DNA of 41,594 nucleotides from Andreprevotia lacus DSM 23236 (GCF_900176275.1 NZ_FWXD01000030.1:1-41594); one strand, 5' to 3'. Shown: positions 24,843 through 32,805, numbered from the stretch's first letter. Translations and numbers: made by a program. The notes: generated by a model not told the origin, from the sequence alone.

Positions 24843-24851
24843 CGCTAATAT
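24823..24851 (+). promoter_or_regulatory. Promoter of the initiator tRNA gene
   Basis: TTGACG (24823-24828) and TAATAT (24846-24851) are separated by exactly 17 nt, placing the start about 7 nt before the tRNA. Confidence 0.75.
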
Positions 24852-24863
24852 CTCGTTCTCTGT

Positions 24864-24939
24864 CGCGGGATGGAGCAGTTGGCAGCTCGTCGGGCTCATA
24901 ACCCGAAGGTCACAGGTTCGAGTCCTGTTCCCGCAACCA
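24864..24939 (+). tRNA. Initiator tRNA-fMet (CAT)
   Basis: 76 nt including encoded CCA. The acceptor stem CGCGGGA/TCCCGCA has the C1-A72 mismatch that marks bacterial initiator tRNAs. The anticodon loop is CTCATAA, and the anticodon stem contains the three G-C pairs GGG/CCC needed for P-site binding. The T-arm ACAGG-TTCGAGT-CCTGT is perfect. Confidence 0.97.
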
Positions 24940-24944
24940 ATACC

Positions 24945-24979
24945 AAAACCCCTGATCACGAATGTGGTCGGGGGTTTTT
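24945..24979 (+). terminator. tRNA terminator
   Basis: A long hairpin AAACCCC-GATCAC with GTGGTC-GGGGTTT (one T/G apposition and one wobble), GAAT-type loop, and a five-T end. It starts 6 nt after the tRNA. Confidence 0.85.
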
Positions 24980-25265
24980 GCTTTGGGCGCTGCAGTGGCC
25001 CGCGGCATCTTCCCCCCTTCTGCTTCTCCCTCCCCGCGGTTGCTGGCCGATTTGGCCGTCCAGGCGACCCCGTGCTCTTGCCTGCCCGTGCTGACGTGCG
25101 TGGCCTGTAAACCGTATCCCCTTCATTGCGTTTCTGATGCTGTCTGTCAGGGTTTGTGGCAATTGCTACATCATTTTCGTTACGGTTTTTGTAGCTTAGT
25201 GCTTGATTTTGTTATGTTTGCATGGATGTAGTAAGTATTTCGTACAAAATAATTACGTGAATCTT
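24980..25265. other. Gene-free transition into a lower-GC region
   Basis: No credible gene. The first 130 nt are GC-rich, then from about 25130 the DNA becomes clearly AT-rich, with many T-runs, and stays lower in GC through the peptide genes. This may be the left edge of an acquired segment inserted next to the tRNA. I found no repeat of the tRNA 3' end at the other side. Confidence 0.4.
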
Positions 25266-25315
25266 TTGACTTGTTTTTTTGAGCATGACACTATAGGCAT
25301 GCATTCCGGAATGCA
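25266..25315 (+). promoter_or_regulatory. Probable promoter with 16-bp palindromic operator before the peptide genes
   Basis: TTGACT (25266-25271) is followed by -10 candidates CACTAT (25289-25294, 17-nt spacing) or TATAGG (25292-25297, 20-nt). Immediately after lies TGCATTCCGGAATGCA (25300-25315), a perfect 16-bp palindrome placed near +1, where a repressor would block transcription. Half of it (an AATGCA/AATGCAA motif) recurs before the second and third peptide genes. No regulator gene is in the cluster. Confidence 0.5.
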
Positions 25316-25349
25316 ACTTTTATCAACCTATTAATTATGGATGTAAAAA

Positions 25350-25571
25350 ATGCGTCTTCTGAATACTCAAGAAATGCAACAAGTCGCCGGCGGTTCCATT
25401 CCGGTTCCGAATGGCACTTATACTGGCCAAACTGTTTTGTTTGAAGGCACCACCTATTACTGGGAAACCTATCAGGTTCGCGGTGAAGGCGGTCAAATCA
25501 CGACCGTGACTGGCTGGGCCACTCCGGTTTATGACGAAGGTCACAACCAGATTGGCTGGCAAGGCGCATAA
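25350..25571 (+). CDS. Double-glycine leader peptide precursor 1
   Basis: 73 residues. The 15-residue leader MRLLNTQEMQQVAGG fits the double-glycine consensus, with Leu at -12, Glu at -8, Met at -7, Val at -4 and GG at -2/-1. The 58-residue core starts SIPVPNGTYTGQTV, contains EGTTYYWETY and VTGWATPVYDE, and ends IGWQGA. It has no Cys and no Lys, is net acidic and is very rich in Thr, Tyr, Trp and Gly. It is the first of five tandem paralogues. The C39 exporter downstream should cleave after GG. Function of the product (microcin, signal or adhesin-like peptide) is unknown. Confidence 0.85.
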   Translation: MRLLNTQEMQQVAGGSIPVPNGTYTGQTVLFEGTTYYWETYQVRGEGGQITTVTGWATPVYDEGHNQIGWQGA

Positions 25572-25745
25572 GTTGCGTTCTTGAAACAGCTGACCCCATG
25601 GATTGCAGAATAAACCTGCAAAGCCGGGGCTGGTTCTTGGCATTCAATCTTTGAATAGCTTGAAGGTATGCATTGCTCCGGCCCTGTAGTTCAGAGCATG
25701 TGTGCCGAAATGCAAATCTATCAATTCTTAATGCGGATATAAAAA

Positions 25746-25967
25746 ATGCGTCTTCTGAACACTCAAGAAATGCAACAAGTTGCTGGTGGCTCGATTCCGG
25801 TTCCGAATGGTACCACTATCGGCCAGACCGTCATCTATGAAGGTAATACCTATTACTGGGAAACCTATAAGGTTGTTGGTGAAGGCGGTCAAGTGTCCTA
25901 TGTGACTGGCTGGGCTCTTCCGGTCTACGACGAAGAGCATCACATTAAAGACTGGATCGGCGCATAA
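25746..25967 (+). CDS. Double-glycine leader peptide precursor 2
   Basis: 73 residues with the same leader, MRLLNTQEMQQVAGG. The core starts SIPVPNGTTIGQTVIYEGNT and keeps YYWETY, VTGWALPVYDE and a C-terminal DWIGA. It is the only paralogue whose core contains Lys (two, in TYKVVGE and HIKDW). The leader DNA is almost identical to copy 1, and so is the roughly 45-bp untranslated segment before it, showing that the duplicated unit includes the ribosome-binding region. Confidence 0.85.
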   Translation: MRLLNTQEMQQVAGGSIPVPNGTTIGQTVIYEGNTYYWETYKVVGEGGQVSYVTGWALPVYDEEHHIKDWIGA

Positions 25968-26014
25968 GCTGCGTACCTGAAGTGGGTTGAGCCGGCATTG
26001 CCGAATTGATCCAG

Positions 26015-26038
26015 AAAGCTGGGGGTAACCCCGGCTTT
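26015..26038 (+). terminator. Hairpin between precursors 2 and 3
   Basis: AAAGCTGGGG (26015-26024) pairs with CCCCGGCTTT (26029-26038), with one G-U pair and a GTAA loop. It is followed by only three T inside the stem end, so it is probably a weak terminator or a mRNA-stabilising 3' structure. Confidence 0.5.
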
Positions 26039-26136
26039 CAATGCAGGGATGGCTTGCGCATGGGTGTGCCTTGAATTTTTGCAGGGTATATCTGCTGAAA
26101 TGCATCTTTATTTATATTCAATAGGAAATCAATAAA

Positions 26137-26361
26137 ATGCGTATTCTGAACAATCCGGAATTGCAACAAGTCGCCGGTGGAACCCCTCCATTTCCGAATG
26201 GAACCTATATCGGTCAGACCTATTGGTTTGAAGGCACCACATACTACTGGGAAACCTATCTGGTTGCCGGTGAAGGTGGCAGCGAAGGCACATTTGTGAC
26301 AGGCTGGGCTACCCCGGTTTATGACGAGAGCCACAACCAGATTGGCTGGCAAGGCGCATAA
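26137..26361 (+). CDS. Double-glycine leader peptide precursor 3
   Basis: 74 residues. The leader is MRILNNPELQQVAGG, diverged from the other copies but keeping Glu at -8, Leu at -7, Val at -4 and GG. The core starts TPPFPNGTYIGQTYWFEGTT and keeps YYWETY, VTGWATPVYDE and IGWQGA. It has one extra residue in the acidic loop (GEGGSEGTF). No Cys, no Lys. The retained leader positions argue for selection on exporter recognition. Confidence 0.85.
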   Translation: MRILNNPELQQVAGGTPPFPNGTYIGQTYWFEGTTYYWETYLVAGEGGSEGTFVTGWATPVYDESHNQIGWQGA

Positions 26362-26409
26362 GGTGCGTGCCTGAATTGAGCTGAACCGAATATGGGTTTG
26401 CTCTGGAAG

Positions 26410-26429
26410 GCCGGGATGCCCCGGCTTTT
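26410..26429 (+). terminator. Hairpin with T-run between precursors 3 and 4
   Basis: GCCGGG (26410-26415) and CCCGGC (26420-26425) enclose an ATGC loop and are followed by TTTT. Equivalent in position to the hairpin after copy 2. Confidence 0.5.
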
Positions 26430-26517
26430 CATGATAGGTAGTCTGGAAAAAGCATGGCTCGGGTTTTGGAGAGCATGCTTTCTGAAAGTAATATTTTGCC
26501 TATTTGGAGAAATAAGA

Positions 26518-26739
26518 ATGCGTCTTCTGAATACTCAAGAAATGCAACAGGCAGTTGGAGGCGGGGTTCCGCTGCCAAATGGCACCTATATTGGCCAGAC
26601 AGCCTGGTTTGAAGGCACTACTTACTATTGGGAAACGGTCAGAGTTACTGACTCATCCGGTGTAGAACGGTGGCTTACGGGCTGGTATGTCCCGGTTTAT
26701 AACGAGTACCATCAACTCGTAAATTGGCAGGCCGCATAG
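26518..26739 (+). CDS. Double-glycine leader peptide precursor 4 (variant leader)
   Basis: 73 residues from the ATG at 26518; a longer reading from 26392 is chance. The leader is MRLLNTQEMQQAVGG, with Ala and Val swapped at -4/-3 relative to the others. The core begins with another Gly (GVPLPNGTYIGQTAWFEGTT). The second half is the most diverged: YYWETVRVTDSSGVERWLTG, then VPVYNE and a NWQAA end. TTTGGAGAAATAAG before the ATG provides the best Shine-Dalgarno of the five. No Cys, no Lys. Confidence 0.85.
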   Translation: MRLLNTQEMQQAVGGGVPLPNGTYIGQTAWFEGTTYYWETVRVTDSSGVERWLTGWYVPVYNEYHQLVNWQAA

Positions 26740-26894
26740 GTTTTTGAAATGGGCCGGTACGGCATGGCAGGGCTTGGGAACACTCGCGGATTTTGATGCC
26801 GAAATTATTTTGAAAACAGGCGTTGCGCGACATTTATTCCAAGGTGTGGGCGTGCCGATTTCATGCTTATCTATTTTTCAAGTGGATGTAAAAA

Positions 26895-27116
26895 ATGCGT
26901 CTTTTGAACACACAAGAGATGCGGCAAGTCGCTGGTGGCTCGCTCCCGATACCGAATGGCACTTATATGGGGCAGACCGCTAGTTTCGAAGGGACCACCT
27001 ACTATTGGGCAACCTACGGGGTGCGTGATGAAAGTGGCTATTTTACATCCGTAACTGGCTGGGCGACACCGATTTATATCGAAGGCAATATCCTCATTGG
27101 CTGGCAAGGTGCATAG
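26895..27116 (+). CDS. Double-glycine leader peptide precursor 5
   Basis: 73 residues. The leader MRLLNTQEMRQVAGG has Arg at -6. The core starts SLPIPNGTYMGQTASFEGTT and keeps YYWATY, VTGWATPIY and IGWQGA. No Cys, no Lys. The untranslated GGATGTAAAAA before the ATG is the same as in copy 1. It is the last intact precursor before the exporter genes; unit spacing through the array shrinks from 396 to 377 bp. Confidence 0.85.
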   Translation: MRLLNTQEMRQVAGGSLPIPNGTYMGQTASFEGTTYYWATYGVRDESGYFTSVTGWATPIYIEGNILIGWQGA

Positions 27117-27189
27117 CTGGCTTGATATGGACCGGCCTGGTCTGGCCAGACCGGTCTGCGACAAAAAACGCGTCAGCCGGTGTGTTCTT

Positions 27190-27222
27190 GCATGGATGAT
27201 TTAAAAAATGTGTGTTGCTTGA
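27190..27222 (+). pseudogene. Possible remnant of a sixth precursor start
   Basis: CATGGATGATTTAAAAAATG (27191-27210) resembles the leader of copies 1 and 5 (GGATGTAAAAA before ATG). The reading frame then gives only three more codons before TGA. The similarity is short, so it may be chance. Confidence 0.25.
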
Positions 27223-27351
27223 GCTTTGGCCTGGACTGGCTGATCAGTAGTGGCATCTAGATAGATTAAAAAAACAAGCAGTACTTGGAAATTCTCGCGG
27301 GTATGATGATTCTTCATCTCGCATCGGCACAAGGCTAATGTTCTGCAACCC

Positions 27352-28608
27352 ATGTCAAATCTTTTCAGACCCGAGGCCCTCAAGGCCCAGCAAAGCAGTG
27401 GGCTAGGCAAGGTTGTCCTGATTCAGCCCGTGTCTTTCAGCATTGTTGCGGTGTTTGCACTCTGCATTGTGCTGGTATTTGGCGTGGTGCTGATTTTTGG
27501 GCAGTACACGCAAAAAATTCCCGCAATTGGGGTATTGCAACCACGCGAGGGGCTATCCAAGTTGCAGATCGAGCAGCCTGCCACGCTCAAGCGCCTGTAT
27601 GTCAAAGAGGGCGAGCGGGTAAAGGCAGGCCAGGTGCTGTACCTGCTGTCGACCGAAACGGAAACGGCCGATGGCCAGCAATTGCATGCTGCCATCAGTC
27701 AAAGTGTCAAGGATCAGTTGCGCAATATGGATACGCAGCTGGATAACCAGCGCACCTTGTATAGCCTGCAGCTTGATGATGCCAAAAAGAAACTGTTACA
27801 GCTCAATATGCAGGCAGGGAATGTGGATAGCCAGATCGACAACCAGCACAAAAAAATAGAAATCGCCCAACGTATTGTCGAGCGCTATGAGCAGCTCAAC
27901 AGGAAGAAATACATTTCCGACCTTGAATTGCAGCAACAACAGGGCGTCTTGCTCGATCAACAAGGCCGCCTGGCCGATATGGAGCGGTCAAAGTCAGAAT
28001 TGCGCATCCAGATGCATGCGCTGGAGGCCGATATCGCGCAATTACCGGCCAAGCTGGCCCAGCAGCGCCTGACAATACAGCGCGATATGTCATCCAGTGA
28101 AGCGACGCTGACACGGAATGAATCCGAGCGCGAAATCAAGGTGGTGGCGCCCAGTGACGGCATTATCGCCGGTATCTTGATTCAGCAAGGCCAGCGTGGC
28201 CATGCCGGACAAATCGTGCTCAGTATTGTTCCGGAGCAAGCAACCCTGCTGGCCGAGCTGTATGTGCCCAGCGAAAATATTGGATACATCAAGAAAGGCA
28301 ATCGGGTCAGCCTGCGTTATGACGCCTTTCCCCATGAAAAATTCGGTTTGCAGGAGGGCGAAGTGACCGCCATTTCCAGCAATACTTTCAATCCGAATGA
28401 ACTGGGTATTTTCATGAAAGAACCTGCGCCCATGTACCGGGTGCTGGTAGCGTTGAAAAAACAGGTTGCACATGCTTACGGCAAGGATTTTCCGCTGCAA
28501 GTCGGCATGTCGGTCAAGGCCAATGTGGCCGTCAACACCAAGAAGATCTATCAAATCATGCTGGACCCGCTCTACGCGGCCTCCGACAAACTGGGGGCAT
28601 GGCAATGA
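27352..28608 (+). CDS. HlyD-family periplasmic adaptor (membrane fusion protein)
   Basis: 418 residues. A cytosolic N-terminal segment of about 25 residues precedes one TM helix (about 28-50). Then follow a barrel/lipoyl half (LKRLYVKEGERVKAGQVL), a long coiled-coil hairpin rich in Gln, Asp and Lys (about 110-250), the second lipoyl half (APSDGIIAGILIQQGQRG) and a beta-barrel domain. It is typical of CvaA-type adaptors that link a peptide-exporting ABC transporter to TolC. It overlaps the next gene by 10 nt. It follows the five peptide precursors on the same strand. Confidence 0.92.
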   Translation: MSNLFRPEALKAQQSSGLGKVVLIQPVSFSIVAVFALCIVLVFGVVLIFGQYTQKIPAIGVLQPREGLSKLQIEQPATLKRLYVKEGERVKAGQVLYLLSTETETADGQQLHAAISQSVKDQLRNMDTQLDNQRTLYSLQLDDAKKKLLQLNMQAGNVDSQIDNQHKKIEIAQRIVERYEQLNRKKYISDLELQQQQGVLLDQQGRLADMERSKSELRIQMHALEADIAQLPAKLAQQRLTIQRDMSSSEATLTRNESEREIKVVAPSDGIIAGILIQQGQRGHAGQIVLSIVPEQATLLAELYVPSENIGYIKKGNRVSLRYDAFPHEKFGLQEGEVTAISSNTFNPNELGIFMKEPAPMYRVLVALKKQVAHAYGKDFPLQVGMSVKANVAVNTKKIYQIMLDPLYAASDKLGAWQ

Positions 28609-30749
28609 CCATCAATCAGCATCTGGATGAGCTTGCATTCGGGCGCAAGAGCGAGTTGCCGCTGGTGTACCAGGCCGAAGCCTCGGAGTGTGGTCTGGCT
28701 TGCCTTGCCATGGTGGCATCCGCCTATGGTCACCGGCTGGATTTGCCGACACTGCGGCAAAAGTTTGGCATATCGCTCAGCGGGTCGACCATCAGTGATC
28801 TGGCCGATATGGGCTCGCGCCTGGGCATGGCATCGCGCGCCTTGCGGCTGGATCTGGAAGAAATGGGACAGCTGCAGCTGCCTGCCATTCTGCACTGGAA
28901 TTTCAATCACTTTGTCGTGCTCAAGAGCACCAGCAAGAAGCATATCGTCATTCACGATCCGGCCGCTGGCAAGGTCAAGCTGACCTGGCGTGAAGCCAGC
29001 GAGCGTTTTACCGGCGTTGCGCTTGAACTGACCCCGACGATCAATTTCGAGGCCAAGGAAGAGCGGCAATCCATACAGCTGAAAAAGCTGATCGGTGAGG
29101 TGCGCGGGCTCAAGCGCACCGTGCTCAAGGTTATGGCGCTGGCGTTTTGCCTGGAGGGGCTGTCGCTGGTGACGCCCTTTTTCAGCCAGACCATCATCGA
29201 CAATGTGCTGGTGACCGGTGACAAAGCTTTTCTGATGGTGCTGGGGATTGCTTTGCTGGGCACGCTGCTGTTGCAGCAATTGTTCAGTACGGTGCGCTCG
29301 TGGTTTCTGCTCTATCTCAACACCATCATCAATCTGCAGTGGGTGGCCAACGTCTTTACCCACCTGGTGCGGCTGCCGGTCGAGTTTTTCGAACGACGGC
29401 ATATCGGCGATATCGTTTCCCGTTTTGGCGCCATCCATCAAATCCAGGAAACGCTGACCAGCAGCTTCGTCGAAACGGTGCTGGATGGCTTGACGTCGCT
29501 GGCGCTGATCGCGGTCATGTTTCTCTATAGCCCCGTGTTGGCGACGATCACGCTGACGGTTGTGGTGCTCTACGGTATTTTCCGGGCGATCTGGTATGCG
29601 CCGCTCAAGGCGGCCAATGAAAAAACCCTGATCATCGGCGCGCAGCAGCAAACGCACTTCCTGGAAACCATACGCGGCGTGCGCAGCATCAAGCTGTTTG
29701 GCAAGGAGGATGATCGGCGCTCGGGCTGGCTGAATCTGTCTGTCGACCAGATCAACGCCGATTTGCAAACCAAGAAGCTGACGCTGCTTTACAACGTGGT
29801 CAATGCGGCCGTTTTCGGTCTGCATGGCGTGCTGATTCTGTGGCTCGGCGCCAATCTGGTGCTGTCGCGTGATTTGTCGGTCGGCATGCTGGTGGCCTAC
29901 ACCACCTATTCGGGGCAGTTCACCCAGCGATTTGGCGGCTTGATCGACCGCCTGTTTGCACTGCGCATGCTCAGCCTGCAATGCGAGCGCCTGGCAGACA
30001 TCGTTTTGACCGAACGCGAAAAAACCGAATCGCTCATCCCCTTGCCGGCAGATCTGAAAGCCGATCTGACGATCAAGGGTGTGCACTACCGCTATGCGCC
30101 GCAGGAGCGGGACATCCTGAAGGATTGTTCCTTCCAGGTGCAGGACGGTGAATCCGTTGCACTGGTCGGGGCGTCGGGCGGTGGCAAAACCACATTGATG
30201 AAGGTTGCGCTGGGTATTTTGCAGCCGCAGCAAGGCGAGGTGCTGATCGGTGGCATTCCGATCCAGAAACTGGGCATGGATAACCTGCGCAAGCTGGTGG
30301 CCACCGTGATGCAGGACGATCAGTTGTTCTCCGGTTCAATCGAGGAAAACATTACTTTCTTTGCCAAGGAGCCTGATCGCGCCTGGATGGAGGCGTGTGC
30401 TGCCATGGCCGGTATCCACGAGCAAATCATGCAAATGCCCATGGGCTATTACTCGCTGGTTGGCGATATGGGCACCGTGCTCTCTGGCGGACAAAAACAG
30501 CGCGTGCTGCTGGCCCGCGCGCTCTACAAGCGCCCGCGCATCCTGATCCTGGACGAAGCGACCAGCCATCTCGATGTCGAGAGCGAAAAGGCCGTCAACG
30601 TGGCCGTGCAGGGTTTGAACATCACCCGCCTGATCATCGCACACCGGCCGGAAACCATCGCCATGGCTGGCCGCATCGTCATGCTGAAGGATGGTGCGGC
30701 GCTGACGCGGGTGCCGACCGCCAAAGTGGCCGAGCTGGACTTGCAGTAA
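28599..30749 (+). CDS. Peptidase-containing ABC exporter (C39 domain, CvaB-like)
   Basis: 716 residues. The N-terminal C39 peptidase domain (about 15-150) has all catalytic elements: the oxyanion Gln and nucleophile Cys in YQAEASECGLACLAM, the His in WNFNHFVVL, and Asp in VIHDPA. A six-helix ABC membrane domain (about 165-460) and an ATPase domain follow. Walker A is GASGGGKTT, signature LSGGQKQR and Walker B ILILDEATSHLD. Such transporters cut double-glycine leaders and export the core in one step. Intact sites and an operon with five matching precursors make the substrate assignment strong. Confidence 0.95.
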   Translation: MAMTINQHLDELAFGRKSELPLVYQAEASECGLACLAMVASAYGHRLDLPTLRQKFGISLSGSTISDLADMGSRLGMASRALRLDLEEMGQLQLPAILHWNFNHFVVLKSTSKKHIVIHDPAAGKVKLTWREASERFTGVALELTPTINFEAKEERQSIQLKKLIGEVRGLKRTVLKVMALAFCLEGLSLVTPFFSQTIIDNVLVTGDKAFLMVLGIALLGTLLLQQLFSTVRSWFLLYLNTIINLQWVANVFTHLVRLPVEFFERRHIGDIVSRFGAIHQIQETLTSSFVETVLDGLTSLALIAVMFLYSPVLATITLTVVVLYGIFRAIWYAPLKAANEKTLIIGAQQQTHFLETIRGVRSIKLFGKEDDRRSGWLNLSVDQINADLQTKKLTLLYNVVNAAVFGLHGVLILWLGANLVLSRDLSVGMLVAYTTYSGQFTQRFGGLIDRLFALRMLSLQCERLADIVLTEREKTESLIPLPADLKADLTIKGVHYRYAPQERDILKDCSFQVQDGESVALVGASGGGKTTLMKVALGILQPQQGEVLIGGIPIQKLGMDNLRKLVATVMQDDQLFSGSIEENITFFAKEPDRAWMEACAAMAGIHEQIMQMPMGYYSLVGDMGTVLSGGQKQRVLLARALYKRPRILILDEATSHLDVESEKAVNVAVQGLNITRLIIAHRPETIAMAGRIVMLKDGAALTRVPTAKVAELDLQ

Positions 30750-30795
30750 CAACTTCTGCCGCTTCTTTTCACCCGAAACAAGGTTACCTCACGCC

Positions 30796-32805
30796 ATGAC
30801 TCGTTGTTTGTTAACGCACCCGCAGGTGAACAAGGACAATACCGCCCTGTTTGACAAGGAATTGCCGCCAGAATCGTTTGTGACGTTTGGTGCACGCCGG
30901 CTCAGCAAGGCTCGCCTGGTTTGGGTCAACCATGCCCTGCTCAATGATATGGATGTTGATCTGCCCCCGGCGCAACTGGAAGCACAATTGCTTGATTCCT
31001 TTGCCTATATGGTGCCTGGTGAAAGTGATCAAGAAGAATATTTTACGCAGGAAATCAGGCAGTTTCTGGCCGAGCGATACGGTGGCCAGGGTGAGGCCAG
31101 CAATGGTGGCGGGGTGCGCTGTGGCCTCAATGGCCAGTTCCAGCTCAAGGGCATAGGCAGAAATCCGCTGGCTGGGCGGGATATGGATTTCTGGCATACC
31201 CATGGCGGCGCCACGATAGAAGAGGGCATACGCGAGGCCGTCTGGGGCGAAATGACGCACCAGGAGTTCCCGTACGGCGGCGTGCGCATCCTGGCCGTCA
31301 TCGCCACGGGCAAGGAAACCAATTTTGACTTTGGCCTGCAGGGCAATGCCGACCAGATCAGCCCCGAGGGCGCCATCATTGTGCGCCAGGTCAATATCCG
31401 CCCGGCCAATTACGAACGGGCAACCTATTTCCGCCCCTACCCGGGCCTGGAAAACGCCATGTGCCACGATGCAATCCGCACCGAGGCAGCAGTGAGTCGG
31501 CTGGTGCGGGCGCTGCCTGTTGCAAACGGGCAAGAGGAACAAGCTGGCTCAGCTGCGCTGATTGCCGGTTTGCAGGAAATGGCCCGGCGATTTGCCAGCC
31601 AGCATGCCTATGCCCGGGCACGTCGCTTTGTGCATGGTGCGATCAGTACATCCAATATCGACATTTCTGGCCGGTATATCGATTTTGGCACCATGACGGC
31701 TTTGTCCGGCTATGGCAATTACATCATTGCCAAGGGGTTCTCCTCGTTCTGGGAGGATCACAAGGTCTTTGCCGGGCTGTTCCAGGTCTTTTTGTTCTTT
31801 GTGGAAAAGTACGCCTTCCGCCCGCAAGGCGAAGCCATGCCGCTCACCACGCTGGAGCTGTTTGCCCAATTCCAGCATGTACTCAAGCAGGAATTTGAGT
31901 GCGAGCTGTTGCACGGCATGGGTTTTCCGCGCTCGGTGATTCGCGAGCTGGCTGCGCAGCCCGAGCACACCCGCCTGTTTGAATGTTTGCAGCAGCTTAT
32001 TGTGTCCGGCTGCATGAATGTATTGCCCTTGAGCACCGTACCGGAGCGCATGGGCGATCATGATCTGGCCGAGGTTGCGGTATTGCTGGCTGCCAGCCAG
32101 ACACAAGACGGTTTGCATGAGGCGCTGGCAGCAGCCATCGCCGATGCCGATTTGCGCGAGGCGCTGACCGCGGCTTATGCCGCGTACTGGCAGCAAGCGC
32201 AGGCGGCGGTGCCTTGGACCAGGCCGGCGTATGCCCGCCTGGTCGAGATCAACGCAGCTACGCGCAGCAAGCATACGCCGATGTTGTACCGCAACCGTTT
32301 GTTGACCGGGACCGAAGCGCTCTTGCAGGCCGGCCGCAGCAATCCAGACGGGCTGGCCAAGGCGGTGGCAGATCATGTGGCCGATACGCTCAATCAGTCG
32401 CGCCGCTTTTTCAGGGAGCTACCCGAGCAATACGCGGTGCTCGGCCATTTTCAGCCTGTTGGCTGCGAATATCGTTTGCTGCATGTGTTTGATGCCGACA
32501 GCGATACGGAACAATTGCTGCTGGTGCTGCCCTTGCTGGGCGCCAGCCTGCGCCTTGGCGCGGCGCGTTTGGCGCTGGGCGAGCCGGACGGGGCTGCAAT
32601 CAGCATCAATGGCCACAGCCAGCGCGCGCTGGCGCTCAATGCCAGCGCAACAGCCCGTGAACTTGCGCTGATGCTGCCACTGGGCGGGCAAGACAGGCAG
32701 GAGTGGGATATCCGCATTTCGGCTGGCGCGGCCACGCAACGCGTCGTGGCGCTGGTATCGCTGGCGGCCGGGCTGCAAACATTCAAACTCGAGGTAGTGC
32801 AATGA
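30796..32805 (+). CDS. Divergent SelO/YdiU-like (pseudokinase-fold) protein
   Basis: 669 residues. The N-terminal part (about 20-430) shows the SelO pattern: QFQLKGIGRNPL with the ATP-phosphate Lys118, IREAVWGEM with a candidate Glu147, the VRQVNIRPANYER segment and HGAISTSNIDISGRYIDFG. In the last motif Asn287 and Asp296 keep the spacing of the metal-binding Asn and Asp of SelO, but the Asp proposed as catalytic base is Ser286. About 240 extra residues follow, ending in a beta-rich region absent from ordinary SelO (about 480 aa). SelO proteins transfer AMP to Ser, Thr or Tyr. Here, inside a peptide export operon, it is a candidate peptide-modifying enzyme; the actual chemistry is unknown. 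Its stop overlaps the next start (ATGA). Confidence 0.7.
   Translation: MTRCLLTHPQVNKDNTALFDKELPPESFVTFGARRLSKARLVWVNHALLNDMDVDLPPAQLEAQLLDSFAYMVPGESDQEEYFTQEIRQFLAERYGGQGEASNGGGVRCGLNGQFQLKGIGRNPLAGRDMDFWHTHGGATIEEGIREAVWGEMTHQEFPYGGVRILAVIATGKETNFDFGLQGNADQISPEGAIIVRQVNIRPANYERATYFRPYPGLENAMCHDAIRTEAAVSRLVRALPVANGQEEQAGSAALIAGLQEMARRFASQHAYARARRFVHGAISTSNIDISGRYIDFGTMTALSGYGNYIIAKGFSSFWEDHKVFAGLFQVFLFFVEKYAFRPQGEAMPLTTLELFAQFQHVLKQEFECELLHGMGFPRSVIRELAAQPEHTRLFECLQQLIVSGCMNVLPLSTVPERMGDHDLAEVAVLLAASQTQDGLHEALAAAIADADLREALTAAYAAYWQQAQAAVPWTRPAYARLVEINAATRSKHTPMLYRNRLLTGTEALLQAGRSNPDGLAKAVADHVADTLNQSRRFFRELPEQYAVLGHFQPVGCEYRLLHVFDADSDTEQLLLVLPLLGASLRLGAARLALGEPDGAAISINGHSQRALALNASATARELALMLPLGGQDRQEWDIRISAGAATQRVVALVSLAAGLQTFKLEVVQ

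Noticed and set aside
24920-24960. tRNA 3' end as an integration site with a second copy downstream
   Set aside because: I found no second copy of the tRNA 3' sequence in the window and no integrase gene.
25350-27116. Regularly spaced units resembling a CRISPR array
   Set aside because: Units of 377-396 bp each contain an intact ORF with conserved protein sequence; this is gene duplication.
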